Source: JBFMAI01 sp964462635
GTDB lineage: Bacteria; Planctomycetota; Phycisphaerae; UBA1845; Fen-1342
Length of the DNA: 37,013 nt
Direction of reading: 5' to 3'
NCBI GenBank assembly: GCA_964462635.1
Contig: CAYWYJ010000029.1
Location: 1 to 37,013 of the forward strand
Below, one piece after another: positions 1 to 8,539 of the stretch; position 1 is the stretch's first letter, and the number at the start of each line of letters is the position of its first letter. The translations under genes were made by a program, and so were the position numbers. The notes under the pieces were generated by a model. The model made no database searches. It was not told where the DNA came from and saw only the letters and a program-made list of their open reading frames with translations.

Positions 1-6
1 GGGCCC

Positions 7-32
7 GGGGGGCGGCCGTGCCCCCGCCCCCC
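7..32. repeat. GC-rich hairpin downstream of the copper ATPase
   Basis: Nine G/C pairs are possible between 7-15 and 24-32 with an 8-nt loop. It lies beyond the stop of the minus-strand copper ATPase gene and could help end its transcript, but no T tract follows on that strand, so a terminator role is only a guess. Confidence 0.3.
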
Positions 33-85
33 CCGCGGCTCGCCAGGAGGCTCGCCCTCCCCGCGTGCGCCGCCGAATCGCGCAC
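33..85. repeat. Palindromic intergenic repeat, family A, copy 1
   Basis: The core (GCGGCTCGCC..GGAGGCTCGCCCTCCC) recurs nearly unchanged at 8401-8431 and 32998-33028, and inverted at 23708-23738. This copy also shares the flank GCGCGCCGCC(G)AATCGCGCAC with the copy ending at 33050, with small differences. The first part of the element seems missing or is replaced by the C/G tract at the window edge. Confidence 0.6.
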
Positions 86-104
86 GGCCATATGAGACGC
101 CGGG

Positions 105-2306
105 TCAGGCGCGGCGCAGCCGCAGGGCGTTGCCGACGACGCTGAGGGAGCTGGCCATCATGGCGGCGGCGGCCCAGGCGGGCGGCAGCGGCGTGAAGAT
201 CGCCAGGGGCACCATGACCGCGTTGTAGATGACCGCCCAGAACAGGTTTTCCCGCATGATGCGCGTGCTCCGCCGCGACAGCTCGATCGCCCGCGCGATG
301 AGCCGCGGCGAGTGCCCGACCAGGCAGATGTCCGCCGCCTCGCGGGCCACGTCCGCCCCCGTGCCGATCGCGATGCCCACGTCGGCCGCCGCCAACGCCG
401 GGGCGTCGTTGATCCCGTCGCCCACCATGCCCACGCGCTGCCCCGCGGCGGCGAGGGCCCGCACGCGCTCCAGCTTCTGCTCCGGCGCCAGCTCGGCCTC
501 GAAGTCCGCGACGCCCAAACGTCCGGCCAACGCGCTGACGGCGGCGTGACGATCGCCGGAGAGGATGCGCGGCCGGACCCCGAGGCGTCGCAGGCCGGCC
601 AGCGCCTCACTCGACTCGGGATGCACGGGGTCGGCGATGCTGAACAGGGCGGCCACACGGCCCTGGCGGGCGAGCCAGACGATCGTCGCCCCATCCACGC
701 CGAGGGTGTCGGCGTGCTCTTCGTGGGCGGCGGTTTCGACACCGTTCGCTCGCAGCCACGCGGCGCTGCCGACCACGATCGTTTGCCCCTCCACCTGAGC
801 GCGGACGCCGCCACCCGGCCGCGTCTGGAGATCGGTCGCCTCGGGCAGCCCCAGGCCGCGCTGCCGCGCCGCACTCACCACGGCGCGGGCCAGCGGATGG
901 CTGCTGACTTGTTCCGCGGCGGCGGCCAGCCGGACCGCGTCGTCCTCGCCGAGACCGTCGCAGGGTTCGATCGCCGTCACGGCGGGCCGGCCAATTGTCA
1001 GCGTCCCCGTCTTGTCCAGCAGCAGGTGCCGCAGATGACCCGCGGCTTCGAGGGCGGCCGGATGACGAACCAGAACCCCCTGCTCCGCCGCCCGCGTTGT
1101 GCCGACCAGGACGGCGGTGGGAATAGCCAGCCCCAGCGCGCAGGGGCAAGCGACCACAAGCGTGGCGATCATGCGTTGCAGGGCCCACAGCGTGTCCGCC
1201 CCCGCCCCCCATTTCCACCCCACGAACGTGGCCGCCGCCGTCACGAGCACCGCCGGCACAAAGACGGCGGCGACGCGGTCGGCCAGGCGTTGCCAGGGGG
1301 GCTTGGCGGCGAGTGCTTGCTCAACGAGCTGCACCATGCGAGCGGCGGCGCTGCCGCGGCCGGTGGCGGTCGCGCGGAGGTCCACGCTCCCCTCGGCCAC
1401 GCGCGTGCCGCCCAGGACGGTCTGCCCCACGCCGCGCTCGACCGGCAGGGACTCGCCCGTGAGCAGCGACTCGTCCAGGGTGGCTTGGCCGTCAATGACT
1501 TCGCCATCGACCGGGATGATGTCGTGGGCCGGGACGCGCACGCGGTCACCGACGCGCACGGCATCGGCGGACACGCGTTCGACACCGGCAGCCGTTACAC
1601 GCCAAGCGGTCTGTGGCAGGCGTCCCAGCAGTGCTTGAAACGCGCCGCGGGCCCGCGCGCGGGTGTGTTCTTCGATCGTCTTGCCCAGGGCGACGAAGAG
1701 CACGATCATGACGGCGGCGTCGAACAGGATGAACTCGTGCAAGCCCAGCGCCGCGCCGAACAAGCCCGCGCCGAAGGCCGTCAGCGCCCCGAGGCTGACG
1801 AGCAGGTCCATGTTGGCCCGTCCCGCCGGCAGCGCCCGCCCGGCCCCGAGCAGCATCGGTCCCCCCGCCAGCGCTAGCACCACCATCGCCAATCCGGCCT
1901 GGATACCCCATGCCCCAAGGACGGCGGAAAGCGACGCTTCCGTCGGCCACCAGCCGTCCCCCATGACGCCGGCGAGGTGCGCCACCACCAGCGGCGCGCC
2001 CAGCAGCACCGCAGCCACCAGGCGATACGGTGGGCGGCGCGGCGCGGTCCCCACGGTGATCGAGGCCCGCGCGTCACCGCCGAGCCAGTCGGCGTCGTAG
2101 CCGGCCGCCCGGACGGCGGCGATCAGGCGCGCGGGGGTCTGCGTTTCCGGGGCGGCCGCCAGCTCTACGGTGGCCCGCGCGGTGGCCAGGTTGACACTGG
2201 CGTCGCGGACGCCGGGCACCCGTCGCAGTGCTCCTTCCACGGCGTGAACGCACCCGGCACAGCGTAGCCCCGCCAGCCGGAGTTCAACGATATTTGGAAG
2301 GCCCAT
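105..2306 (-). CDS. copA: Cu(+)-exporting P1B-type ATPase (CopA-like)
   Basis: This 733-residue inner-membrane pump couples ATP hydrolysis to export of monovalent copper. Visible in order are one N-terminal heavy-metal-associated domain with CAGC at residues 16-19, six transmembrane segments before the catalytic loops, the actuator TGE motif (LLTGES), the ion-binding CPC at 387-389, the phosphorylation motif DKTGT starting at D431, the SSHP nucleotide-domain motif, and GDGINDAP. YN in the seventh helix and MASS in the eighth are the P1B-1 (copper/silver) signature, which argues against a zinc or cadmium pump. The ATG at 2306 is chosen because the HMA domain starts right after it and a TATGAT box sits 6 nt upstream with no Shine-Dalgarno sequence, suggesting a leaderless message. 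The gene is divergent from the secretin gene, and no copper chaperone or regulator is adjacent. Confidence 0.93.
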   Translation of the reverse strand: MGLPNIVELRLAGLRCAGCVHAVEGALRRVPGVRDASVNLATARATVELAAAPETQTPARLIAAVRAAGYDADWLGGDARASITVGTAPRRPPYRLVAAVLLGAPLVVAHLAGVMGDGWWPTEASLSAVLGAWGIQAGLAMVVLALAGGPMLLGAGRALPAGRANMDLLVSLGALTAFGAGLFGAALGLHEFILFDAAVMIVLFVALGKTIEEHTRARARGAFQALLGRLPQTAWRVTAAGVERVSADAVRVGDRVRVPAHDIIPVDGEVIDGQATLDESLLTGESLPVERGVGQTVLGGTRVAEGSVDLRATATGRGSAAARMVQLVEQALAAKPPWQRLADRVAAVFVPAVLVTAAATFVGWKWGAGADTLWALQRMIATLVVACPCALGLAIPTAVLVGTTRAAEQGVLVRHPAALEAAGHLRHLLLDKTGTLTIGRPAVTAIEPCDGLGEDDAVRLAAAAEQVSSHPLARAVVSAARQRGLGLPEATDLQTRPGGGVRAQVEGQTIVVGSAAWLRANGVETAAHEEHADTLGVDGATIVWLARQGRVAALFSIADPVHPESSEALAGLRRLGVRPRILSGDRHAAVSALAGRLGVADFEAELAPEQKLERVRALAAAGQRVGMVGDGINDAPALAAADVGIAIGTGADVAREAADICLVGHSPRLIARAIELSRRSTRIMRENLFWAVIYNAVMVPLAIFTPLPPAWAAAAMMASSLSVVGNALRLRRA

Positions 2307-2312
2307 GCTGGA

Positions 2313-2318
2313 ATCATA
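2313..2318 (-). promoter_or_regulatory. -10 box for a leaderless copA transcript
   Basis: TATGAT on the minus strand ends 6 nt before the copA ATG, so the expected transcription start coincides with the start codon. No convincing -35 is present. The same spacing occurs at acpS and at the prenyl synthase gene. Confidence 0.4.
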
Positions 2319-2388
2319 GCCCCGGTGGGCCGGCGGCGCGGGGCCGCGGACCGGACCGGTGGGGCTTGTCACCGGGTCACATTGCCCG

Positions 2389-2417
2389 TTGCGTCGAGGG
2401 GGGTGGGGGACTACACT
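2389..2417 (+). promoter_or_regulatory. Candidate sigma-70-type promoter of the secretin gene
   Basis: TTGCGT (2389-2394) and TACACT (2412-2417) are separated by 17 nt. Transcription would begin near 2424, leaving a leader of about 170 nt before the ATG at 2597. The intergenic stretch 2307-2596 holds no other recognisable feature. Confidence 0.35.
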
Positions 2418-2596
2418 GCCGCCCGGATGTTGCATGGGGTACCCATGCCCGACTTCCTCGGTTCATCCGCCCCGGCCGCTGCGGTGTGGTCGGAGCAGGG
2501 CGGGTGAGCGTGCGATACGTGCGCCTTCGTATCGCGGCGATGGACCGGCCGGCTCGGAGTAGCGAGCGCGGCGCGTCGACGTCGAAGGAGATCCGG

Positions 2597-5545
2597 ATGT
2601 CATTGGCGGTGCGAGTCTGGAGCGGGCTGGCGGTGCTGATGGTGGGCGGCTGGCTGCCCTTGGCGGCGGCCCAGAGCGAGCGCATGCAGGCCGCGGTCAC
2701 GCTCTTCGAGCAGCAGGAGTACATCGCAGCGCAGGAGGCGCTTCTGGCCATCGACCGTGAATCCCTGAGCGACGCCGAACGGGCCCGACTCGACGAGTTG
2801 CTGGCCCTGCTGCCGGACGCGATCAAGGGCCACGAGCGGGCCTTGCAGGACCTGGCCCAGGCGGACGCCGCCTACGAGGTCGGGGCCTGGTCCGTGGCGG
2901 AGTCGGCCTATCGCGCGGTGGAGGGGAACCGGTACGCGCCCGCGGCAGCCCGCGCCCGCGCCACGGCGCAATGCGCCCGGATCGCCGAGAAACGCCGGCT
3001 GGCCGAAGCGGCCCACCCGGACGAGACTGTCGACGGGACGGTGGTCACGGAAGCCGCGCCCAGTGAACCGCCGCCGGCCGAACCCCCCGCCGAGCCCGTG
3101 CCGACCGCGGCGCCGTCGGAACCACGGCGGCTGACGCCGACGGATGAGCTGCGGATTCGTGACGCGCTGCTGTGGCAGCGCGCCGTGGCCATGGCCGAGT
3201 CCTTGTCGGGCGCGGCCCGGGTGGACATGACCAACAACGATTTCGCCGCCGCCCGCACGAAGGTGGCCACCGCGCTACAGACGATTGAGGCGGCGGCCAA
3301 CTACGCCGAGCCGATCTCGAAGTATCAGACGGCCCGCGAGGCGGTGTTGCAGTTGCGGCAGGAACTGGAGCGGGCGGCGGACGACTTCGCCCGCGCCACG
3401 GCCCGCGAGCAGCGCGACGAGATCGCCCGCCGCGTCGCCGAGCGCACCCGTCAGATCGAGCAGCAGAAGGCCGAAAAGGTACTGCAACTGTTCAACTCGG
3501 TGGAGCAGTTGCGGCGGGAGCGGCGGTACAGCGAGGCGGCGGAAGTGCTGCGCGAAATCCTGCGGATCGACCCGGCCAACGCCGAGGCCCGCTACCAGCT
3601 TAACTGGGCGGAGGACCTGGAATCGTTCGACCACCAGGCCCGTTGGCAGCACGATGTGAACGTGCAGACGCGGCGGGCGTTGGTCAACGCGGAAGAGGCG
3701 TTGATTCCGTGGGACGTGGACGTCATGTACCCGCGGAACTGGCTGGAGCTGACGGCGCAGCGGGCGCGGCTGGGGCTGAGCACGGGGCAGGCGCTGGGCG
3801 ACGTGGAGCTCAACCGGCAACTGGGCATGAGCGTGCCGGACGTGCGGTTCCAGGAGACGCCGTTCGAGCAGGTCATGGAGTTCCTCGCGGAGATGACCAA
3901 GGTCAACCTCGCGGTGGACTGGGTGGACCTGGACGCTTACGACATTCGGCGGGACGCACCGGTCACGGTGCAACTGAGCAACGTGAGCTTCCGCACGATC
4001 CTGCGCGAGATTCTGTCGCAAGTCGGCGGGGACACCGAGCTGGCCTTTGCAATCGGTGAGGGCCTGTTGCGCATCGCCACCAAAGAGAAGCTGGACCGCG
4101 ATAAGCTCGTCCTGATTTACGACATCCGCGACTTGCTGGTGAACATCCCGCGGGCCGCCCGCACCAATACCTTCGACGTGACGCAGGGCATGGGTCAGGG
4201 CGGGCAGGGTGGCGGCGGGGGCGGCAGCGGCATGTTCGGCCAGGGCGGCGGCCAGGGGGGCGGCCAGGGGGGTACCGAGGACCAGGGCCAGGGTACCGAA
4301 CAGCTCGTGGAACAAATCCTCGACATCATTCGCCAGACGGTCGAGCCGGACTCGTGGCGTGAGACCGGCGGCGGCGACGCCTCGATCCGCGAGCTGAACG
4401 GCCAGCTCATCGTCTACAACACCTCGGACGCCCACCGTCAGGTGACCGACCTTCTGAGCCAGCTCCGCGAGACCCGCGCGCTGCAAATCAGCGTCGAGAC
4501 CCGGTTCCTCAACGTGACCTCGAACTTCCTGGAGGAGTTCGGCGTCGACCTCGACTTCGTCTTCAACGCCGGCAGTGCCGGCTTCGATCAGGCCCAGAAC
4601 CCCCAGGGCGGGGCGATTGTGGACCCCGCGACGGGGGCGATTGTCCTGGTGCCGCGCGACTACTCACGCATTGGTCGGACCCCCGTCTCGCCCGCGTTCG
4701 GGCAACCGATGACGGCGGGGGCCGTGCCGCTTCAGCCCTACAATCAGCCGGGATTCGTGCCGCCCAGCGGCGGAATCATCCCGCAAATCGACAGCATGAC
4801 GCCGATCTCGATGCAGCAGGGCTCGATGTCGCTGGTCGCGCCGCGGAACACGGGCGTGCCGGGCTCGTTCGCGTCGCAATCCGGGCTGACCCCGGCGCTG
4901 AACATCGCCGGCTCCTTCCTGGACAACCTCCAGGTGGACTTCCTGATTCGCGCCACGCAAGCCAACGCCCGGTCCAGCATCGTGCAGGCCCCGCGGCTGG
5001 TGCTGTTCAACGGGCAGGCGTCCTCGATCTCCGTGGGCCGTTCGCGGTCTTACGTCGGCAGCCTCGAACCGCGGCTGGCCGAAGGTGCCGTCGGTTTCCA
5101 GCCCGTCCAGAGCCAGGCCGACAGCGGCGTGAACATGTACGTCGAGGGCACCATCAGCGCCGACCGCCGCTATGTCACGCTGACCCTCCAGGTCCAGCAG
5201 CGTGACGAGCCGACCTTCGAGAAGTTCGAGGTGCAACGGGCCAGCGGCAATTCGCCCGGCGCGTTCATCATGCTGCCCGACCAGTCGTTCGCGGTGTTGC
5301 AGACCACGGTGTCCGTCCCCGACGGCGGCACGGTCCTGCTCGGCGGCCTGAAGCAGGTGGGCGAGATCGAAGTCGAGGCCGGCGTGCCGATCCTCAGCAA
5401 GATCCCCGTACTCAAACGGGCCTTCACCAACCAGACCACCGTCAAGGACACGCGCACCCTGCTCATCCTCGTCAAGGCCAAGATCATCATCCAGAAAGAG
5501 GCTGAGGACGAAGCGTTCCCGACGTTCACCAGCTCCGGAGCCTAA
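2597..5545 (+). CDS. Secretin-family outer-membrane protein (GspD/PilQ-like)
   Basis: This 982-residue protein should form an outer-membrane channel of a type II secretion or type IV pilus-like machine. A signal peptide (residues 1-25, ending AAAQ) is followed by TPR-like and charged helical segments, a Pro/Ala linker, a second TPR-like stretch near 'RRYSEAAEVLREIL', and an STN/N0-like domain with beta-alpha-beta character around residues 410-500. A low-complexity Gly/Gln linker at about 530-570 comes next, then an N3-like region and the C-terminal secretin domain. That domain carries the hallmark 'VPDGGTVLLGGL' followed by 'VPILSKIPVLKRAF'. The ATG at 2597 has AAGGAG at 2585-2590, six nt upstream; the reading frame stays open further upstream but without a signal peptide. 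No other secretion genes are in the window. The long N-terminal TPR portion is typical of planctomycete secretins, so the exact system served is not clear. Confidence 0.88.
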   Translation: MSLAVRVWSGLAVLMVGGWLPLAAAQSERMQAAVTLFEQQEYIAAQEALLAIDRESLSDAERARLDELLALLPDAIKGHERALQDLAQADAAYEVGAWSVAESAYRAVEGNRYAPAAARARATAQCARIAEKRRLAEAAHPDETVDGTVVTEAAPSEPPPAEPPAEPVPTAAPSEPRRLTPTDELRIRDALLWQRAVAMAESLSGAARVDMTNNDFAAARTKVATALQTIEAAANYAEPISKYQTAREAVLQLRQELERAADDFARATAREQRDEIARRVAERTRQIEQQKAEKVLQLFNSVEQLRRERRYSEAAEVLREILRIDPANAEARYQLNWAEDLESFDHQARWQHDVNVQTRRALVNAEEALIPWDVDVMYPRNWLELTAQRARLGLSTGQALGDVELNRQLGMSVPDVRFQETPFEQVMEFLAEMTKVNLAVDWVDLDAYDIRRDAPVTVQLSNVSFRTILREILSQVGGDTELAFAIGEGLLRIATKEKLDRDKLVLIYDIRDLLVNIPRAARTNTFDVTQGMGQGGQGGGGGGSGMFGQGGGQGGGQGGTEDQGQGTEQLVEQILDIIRQTVEPDSWRETGGGDASIRELNGQLIVYNTSDAHRQVTDLLSQLRETRALQISVETRFLNVTSNFLEEFGVDLDFVFNAGSAGFDQAQNPQGGAIVDPATGAIVLVPRDYSRIGRTPVSPAFGQPMTAGAVPLQPYNQPGFVPPSGGIIPQIDSMTPISMQQGSMSLVAPRNTGVPGSFASQSGLTPALNIAGSFLDNLQVDFLIRATQANARSSIVQAPRLVLFNGQASSISVGRSRSYVGSLEPRLAEGAVGFQPVQSQADSGVNMYVEGTISADRRYVTLTLQVQQRDEPTFEKFEVQRASGNSPGAFIMLPDQSFAVLQTTVSVPDGGTVLLGGLKQVGEIEVEAGVPILSKIPVLKRAFTNQTTVKDTRTLLILVKAKIIIQKEAEDEAFPTFTSSGA

Positions 5546-5550
5546 GCGCC

Positions 5551-5742
5551 CCGATCCGAACCCCGCACGCCAGTGCGGGGCGAAGTCCCACCACTGGCGT
5601 GGTGGGTTCTGTTTGGGCCTCAGGCGCGGCGCCGATCCGAACCCCGCACGCCAGTGCGGGGCGAAGTCCCACCACTGGCGTGGTGGGTTCTGTTTGGGCC
5701 TCAGGCGCGGCGCCGATCCGAACCCCGCACGCCAGTGCGGGG
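5551..5742. repeat. 81-bp tandem repeat, 2.4 copies, with paired complementary hairpins
   Basis: Copies begin at 5551, 5632 and 5713; the third stops after 30 bp. Each full copy holds two perfect 8-bp hairpins with 4-nt loops: CCCCGCAC/GTGCGGGG around GCCA (5561-5580) and CCCACCAC/GTGGTGGG around TGGC (5587-5606). The central 10 nt of the two hairpins (CACGCCAGTG and CACTGGCGTG) are exact reverse complements. The 81-bp period is 27 codons, so all frames stay open and spurious proteins are predicted across it. A diverged inverted relative lies at 18066-18140. Confidence 0.9.
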
Positions 5743-6698
5743 CCCGCCGGCCCGGCGCCGTATTGCTCTGGCTGTTCGTGGTGAGCGCGGCCCTCGGCCA
5801 GTCAGACCCAGCGACACCCGACGACCGCCGCCTGTTTCAGCCCGGCGTGTGGATCGACTGGCGCCTTCCCGCCGTCTGCGTGCAGGCGAAGGTCGTGCTG
5901 CGGCAGGGCCCGCTGGAGTTCCTCGCGTGCTGGCCCGGAAAAGAGCACGAGAGCATCCTCCGCCTCGAGGCATCGGCCACCGACGTGTGGATGGCGCTCG
6001 GACTGATCGGGCTCAATCCCGGGCACCCGCCGGTCCTCGATCCGGACACGGGGGTCTACGGTCCGCCGGCGGGCGATCTCGTCGAGGTTCTATTGGAATG
6101 GGAGCTCGACGGCCGACGCCACACGGTCGACGCCTACACGTGGCTACGCGATGTGGAGCTGGCGGGCCCACGCCCGGCGCGCCCGTGGATCTACGCCGGC
6201 TCGTTGCCGCGGGCCGACGGCCGGCTGATGTGCGAGTACACGGGCGCCGGATTCGCCCTCGTCGACTTCCCGGAGAGCTTCTTCGCGCTGTCCCGCCGCT
6301 TCCCCAGCCGCTACGGATCACTTTGGGCCGAGGCGCACACCCCGCTCATCCCGCCGACGGGGACCGCGGTCCGTCTGCTTCTGCGGCCCGCTCGGCCGCG
6401 CGTCCGACACGTCGTCCTCGATGAACAAGGCGAAGTGTACGTTGATGGCCGCCGCGGCACGCTCGCGGACCTGGCGGACCTGATCGACCTGGACCACCGG
6501 CTCCAGCCCGATCGGGTGCAGGTGGTGCACGTCCGTGGTGCGCTGTACGCCGACGTGCTGCGTCTGCGCTGGCACCTGGCGGCCAGCGGTATGCCCCCCC
6601 GTGCCGTCCGTTTCAAGCCGGCCGCCTGGCCGCCGTGGAGACGGTCGTCTACGTGGCCGCCGGGCCGTCGTCCGTCCGGTGGCCGAGCGACCGCTTGA
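5694..6698 (+). CDS. Secreted YdjY-domain protein with ExbD-like C-terminal region
   Basis: The N-terminal half, after a signal peptide (RRPGAVLLWLFVVSAALG), matches the planctomycete YdjY-type domain as I know it: a 'CWPGKEHES' segment, 'ALGLIGLNPGHPP', and a 'PWIYAGS' motif. The last 90 or so residues (HVVLDEQGEVYVDGRRG ... VVHVRGALYADVLRL) resemble the periplasmic part of ExbD/TolR; this is inference from pattern only. The function is unknown. The start is uncertain because the region before the signal peptide is the 81-bp repeat. Only TTG codons are available in frame (5613, 5694, 5763), and 5694 gives a basic n-region. The 3' end overlaps the convergent response regulator by 50 bp, and the final Trp/Arg-rich residues look non-native, so a late frameshift is possible. 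Confidence 0.65.
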   Translation: MGLRRGADPNPARQCGARRPGAVLLWLFVVSAALGQSDPATPDDRRLFQPGVWIDWRLPAVCVQAKVVLRQGPLEFLACWPGKEHESILRLEASATDVWMALGLIGLNPGHPPVLDPDTGVYGPPAGDLVEVLLEWELDGRRHTVDAYTWLRDVELAGPRPARPWIYAGSLPRADGRLMCEYTGAGFALVDFPESFFALSRRFPSRYGSLWAEAHTPLIPPTGTAVRLLLRPARPRVRHVVLDEQGEVYVDGRRGTLADLADLIDLDHRLQPDRVQVVHVRGALYADVLRLRWHLAASGMPPRAVRFKPAAWPPWRRSSTWPPGRRPSGGRATA

Positions 6699-7092
6699 GG
6701 TGCCGCAGCTTAAGCAGGTTTTGCACGCGGGCCAGCAATTCGATCTTGTTGACCGGTTTGCTGAGGAAATCGTCCCCGCCGCACTCGCGGGCGCGCTCCA
6801 TGTCCCCCAGCTCGTTCAGCGCCGTGACCATGATGATCGGAATGTCACGGTAGCGCGGGTCCTCCTTGAGCAACCGGCACACCTCGAAACCGCTGCGCTT
6901 CGGCATCATGATGTCCAGCAGGATGAGGTCGGGTTCGTCGCGTTCGACGGCGGCCAGCGTCGCCTCCCCGTCGGCGGCCACGCGCACCTGAACATTCAGC
7001 GGTTCAAGATACGCTTCCAGCAGCTCAAGAATCTGCGGGTTGTCGTCCGCAATCAGGACTTTCGACGGCCGAGGGGTGTCCGCGTCGCTCAT
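6649..7092 (-). CDS. Single-domain response regulator (CheY/PleD receiver type)
   Basis: A 147-residue receiver domain with no output domain. The acidic pair D16-D17, the phosphoacceptor D60 in 'LILLDIMMP', the conserved Thr in 'IIMVTA' and the Lys in 'LSKPV' are all visible. A C-terminal helix (IELLARVQNLLKLRHLKR) resembles the linker found after PleD-type receivers. It would relay phosphate from an unidentified kinase by protein-protein contact. The ATG at 7092 is chosen over an upstream start because GGAG lies about 10 nt before it. It is divergent from the lipoprotein at 7291 and convergent with the YdjY gene. The kinase encoded at 31055-32824 is distant and is paired with its own regulator. 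Confidence 0.88.
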   Translation of the reverse strand: MSDADTPRPSKVLIADDNPQILELLEAYLEPLNVQVRVAADGEATLAAVERDEPDLILLDIMMPKRSGFEVCRLLKEDPRYRDIPIIMVTALNELGDMERARECGGDDFLSKPVNKIELLARVQNLLKLRHLKRSLGHRTDDGPAAT

Positions 7093-7182
7093 GGGTCGCT
7101 CACTCCGTCCGGGCAAGCAGTTTCGCGCAAAGCTCGCCGCAACGCAATTCGCAATCGCCGCCCGAGCCCCCCCCGACGCCGC

Positions 7183-7211
7183 TTGTGGGAAACCTGGGGC
7201 CTGGATATAGT
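7183..7211 (+). promoter_or_regulatory. Promoter of the lipoprotein gene at 7291
   Basis: TTGTGG (7183-7188) and TATAGT (7206-7211) are 17 nt apart. Transcription would start near 7218 and give a leader of about 73 nt that includes the AAAGGAG ribosome site at 7276-7282. Confidence 0.5.
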
Positions 7212-7290
7212 TCGTTCGAGGGTCGCCGGCAGCCCTTCACAGGGACCGCGTGCCACGACGGCGGCCGGACGGCCCAAAGGAGTACCTGGA

Positions 7291-8331
7291 ATGCGATGCG
7301 GCGTTGCGCACCGGTGGGGGCGGACGACGTTGGTGGGGATGGTCGGCCTCCTGGCCACCCTCACGGCCGGCTGCGGCGGCGTGGGGAGCATGTTGGATGT
7401 CCTGGGCATGCCGTTCCCGTACGTCGGCGGCACGGGCGGGACCACCGGCCCCGGCACCAGCGGCCGGCAGACCGGGTCCACGATCGGCTCCGGGACGGGC
7501 GGCTTCACCGACCCCTGCGCCGAGCCGCAGGCCCGCAAGTTCATGCGTATCTCGATGCGCAACTACGCCGAGGACTATGTGCATTACTTCATGGTCCTGG
7601 TGGCATACGTCAACGGCACCGAGTACCCCGAAGGCGCCGTGTGCCCCGATGACGTGGCGCTGTACACCTCCTTCGGCTATACGCAGGTGCGGGCGGGCGA
7701 GTCACTGCCCTTCGGCAACCTGTGCATCCGCGGCCCCGCCCTCGTCTACTTCCATCGCGGCGGGCAGTTCCGCAGCACCGGCGGCGTGTCCGGCAGCACC
7801 CTGGCTTCCGCCGTCGGCCCGGCCCAGGGCGCCAGCCCCACGTATGACAACGCCTTCACCAGCGCGGGGATGATGGTCCCCGTTCCCAACGAGATTTACT
7901 TCCACAACCCGGGCACGACCAGCAGCGGTCAGGCGCTCAAAGTCAGCCGCAGCCGGCCCGCGCCCTGCGACACGACGATCGTCTCGACCGCCGACCCCGA
8001 TTGCCAACAGGACGCCTTCTACTACGTGGACGAGACCGATCGCATCACCGGCTCCACCGCGCTGGGCAGCGGCTCCGGTCGCCGGGTCGCCTCCGACATC
8101 CAGGGCACCGGGTGCGAGTGCCGCGGCCTGCAGGCCCCGCGACACGTGCTGGCCCCGTCGGGTCGCTCCGCGCTGGCGGCCGGCTGCGATGAGTTCTTCC
8201 GCGGCGGCCGGATCGACTTCGCGTTCGTCCGCGAGGACACCGACCCGCCCTACCCGCAGCTTCTATGGCGTGTGACCGACGCCAGCGGCGCCACGGCCCA
8301 CGACTTCGACGTGCGGGCGAACATTCGCTAA
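7291..8331 (+). CDS. Predicted lipoprotein of unknown function
   Basis: A 346-residue protein I do not recognise. Residues 1-27 form a lipoprotein signal peptide with a basic n-region and the lipobox LTAGC, so the mature protein should be lipid-anchored. A flexible Gly/Thr-rich linker (about residues 45-75) follows. The remainder is rich in small and aromatic residues, with scattered cysteines (PCAEP, CPDD, NLCIRG, PCDTT, DCQQ, CECRG) that may form disulfides outside the cytoplasm. 'YFHRGGQFR' and 'EIYFHNPG' hint at a beta-rich fold. AAAGGAG is 8 nt before the ATG. It is divergent from the response regulator, with no obvious functional partner nearby. Confidence 0.75.
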   Translation: MRCGVAHRWGRTTLVGMVGLLATLTAGCGGVGSMLDVLGMPFPYVGGTGGTTGPGTSGRQTGSTIGSGTGGFTDPCAEPQARKFMRISMRNYAEDYVHYFMVLVAYVNGTEYPEGAVCPDDVALYTSFGYTQVRAGESLPFGNLCIRGPALVYFHRGGQFRSTGGVSGSTLASAVGPAQGASPTYDNAFTSAGMMVPVPNEIYFHNPGTTSSGQALKVSRSRPAPCDTTIVSTADPDCQQDAFYYVDETDRITGSTALGSGSGRRVASDIQGTGCECRGLQAPRHVLAPSGRSALAAGCDEFFRGGRIDFAFVREDTDPPYPQLLWRVTDASGATAHDFDVRANIR

Positions 8332-8355
8332 GAGGGTATTCGCAGTCGCGCGACA

Positions 8356-8432
8356 CGGGAGGGCGAGGCTGTCTCCTGCGGCGACCCTGCCGGCCTGCCG
8401 AGCCGCGGCTCGCCGGGAGGCTCGCCCTCCCG
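8356..8432. repeat. Palindromic intergenic repeat, family A, copy 2
   Basis: An imperfect inverted repeat opens with GGGAGGGCGAGGCT and closes with GAGGCTCGCCCTCCC. The 31-nt segment 8401-8431 is identical to 32998-33028 and to the reverse complement of 23708-23738. It occupies most of the gap between the converging lipoprotein and acpS genes. Confidence 0.75.
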
Positions 8433-8539
8433 ATTGACGTCCCAAGACCCCGAATGCACACGTGGTGGGGACGTCCGCAGCTCTCGGGTGCGGGAGTGCC
8501 CGATTACAGCGGATGACTCCGAACGAGATGGTCTGCGGA

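Noticed and set aside
312..1877. Long open frame on the plus strand across the copper ATPase gene
   Set aside because: It is the antisense shadow of a clear P-type ATPase; the translation is Arg/Gly/His-rich with no domain.
5551..5742. Possible CRISPR array
   Set aside because: The units are contiguous tandem copies without variable spacers, and no cas genes are present.
5573..6424. Protein-like frame beginning with repeated 'VRGEVPPLAWWVLF'
   Set aside because: It is the translated 81-bp repeat followed by an out-of-frame reading of the YdjY-like gene; there is no codon or family support.
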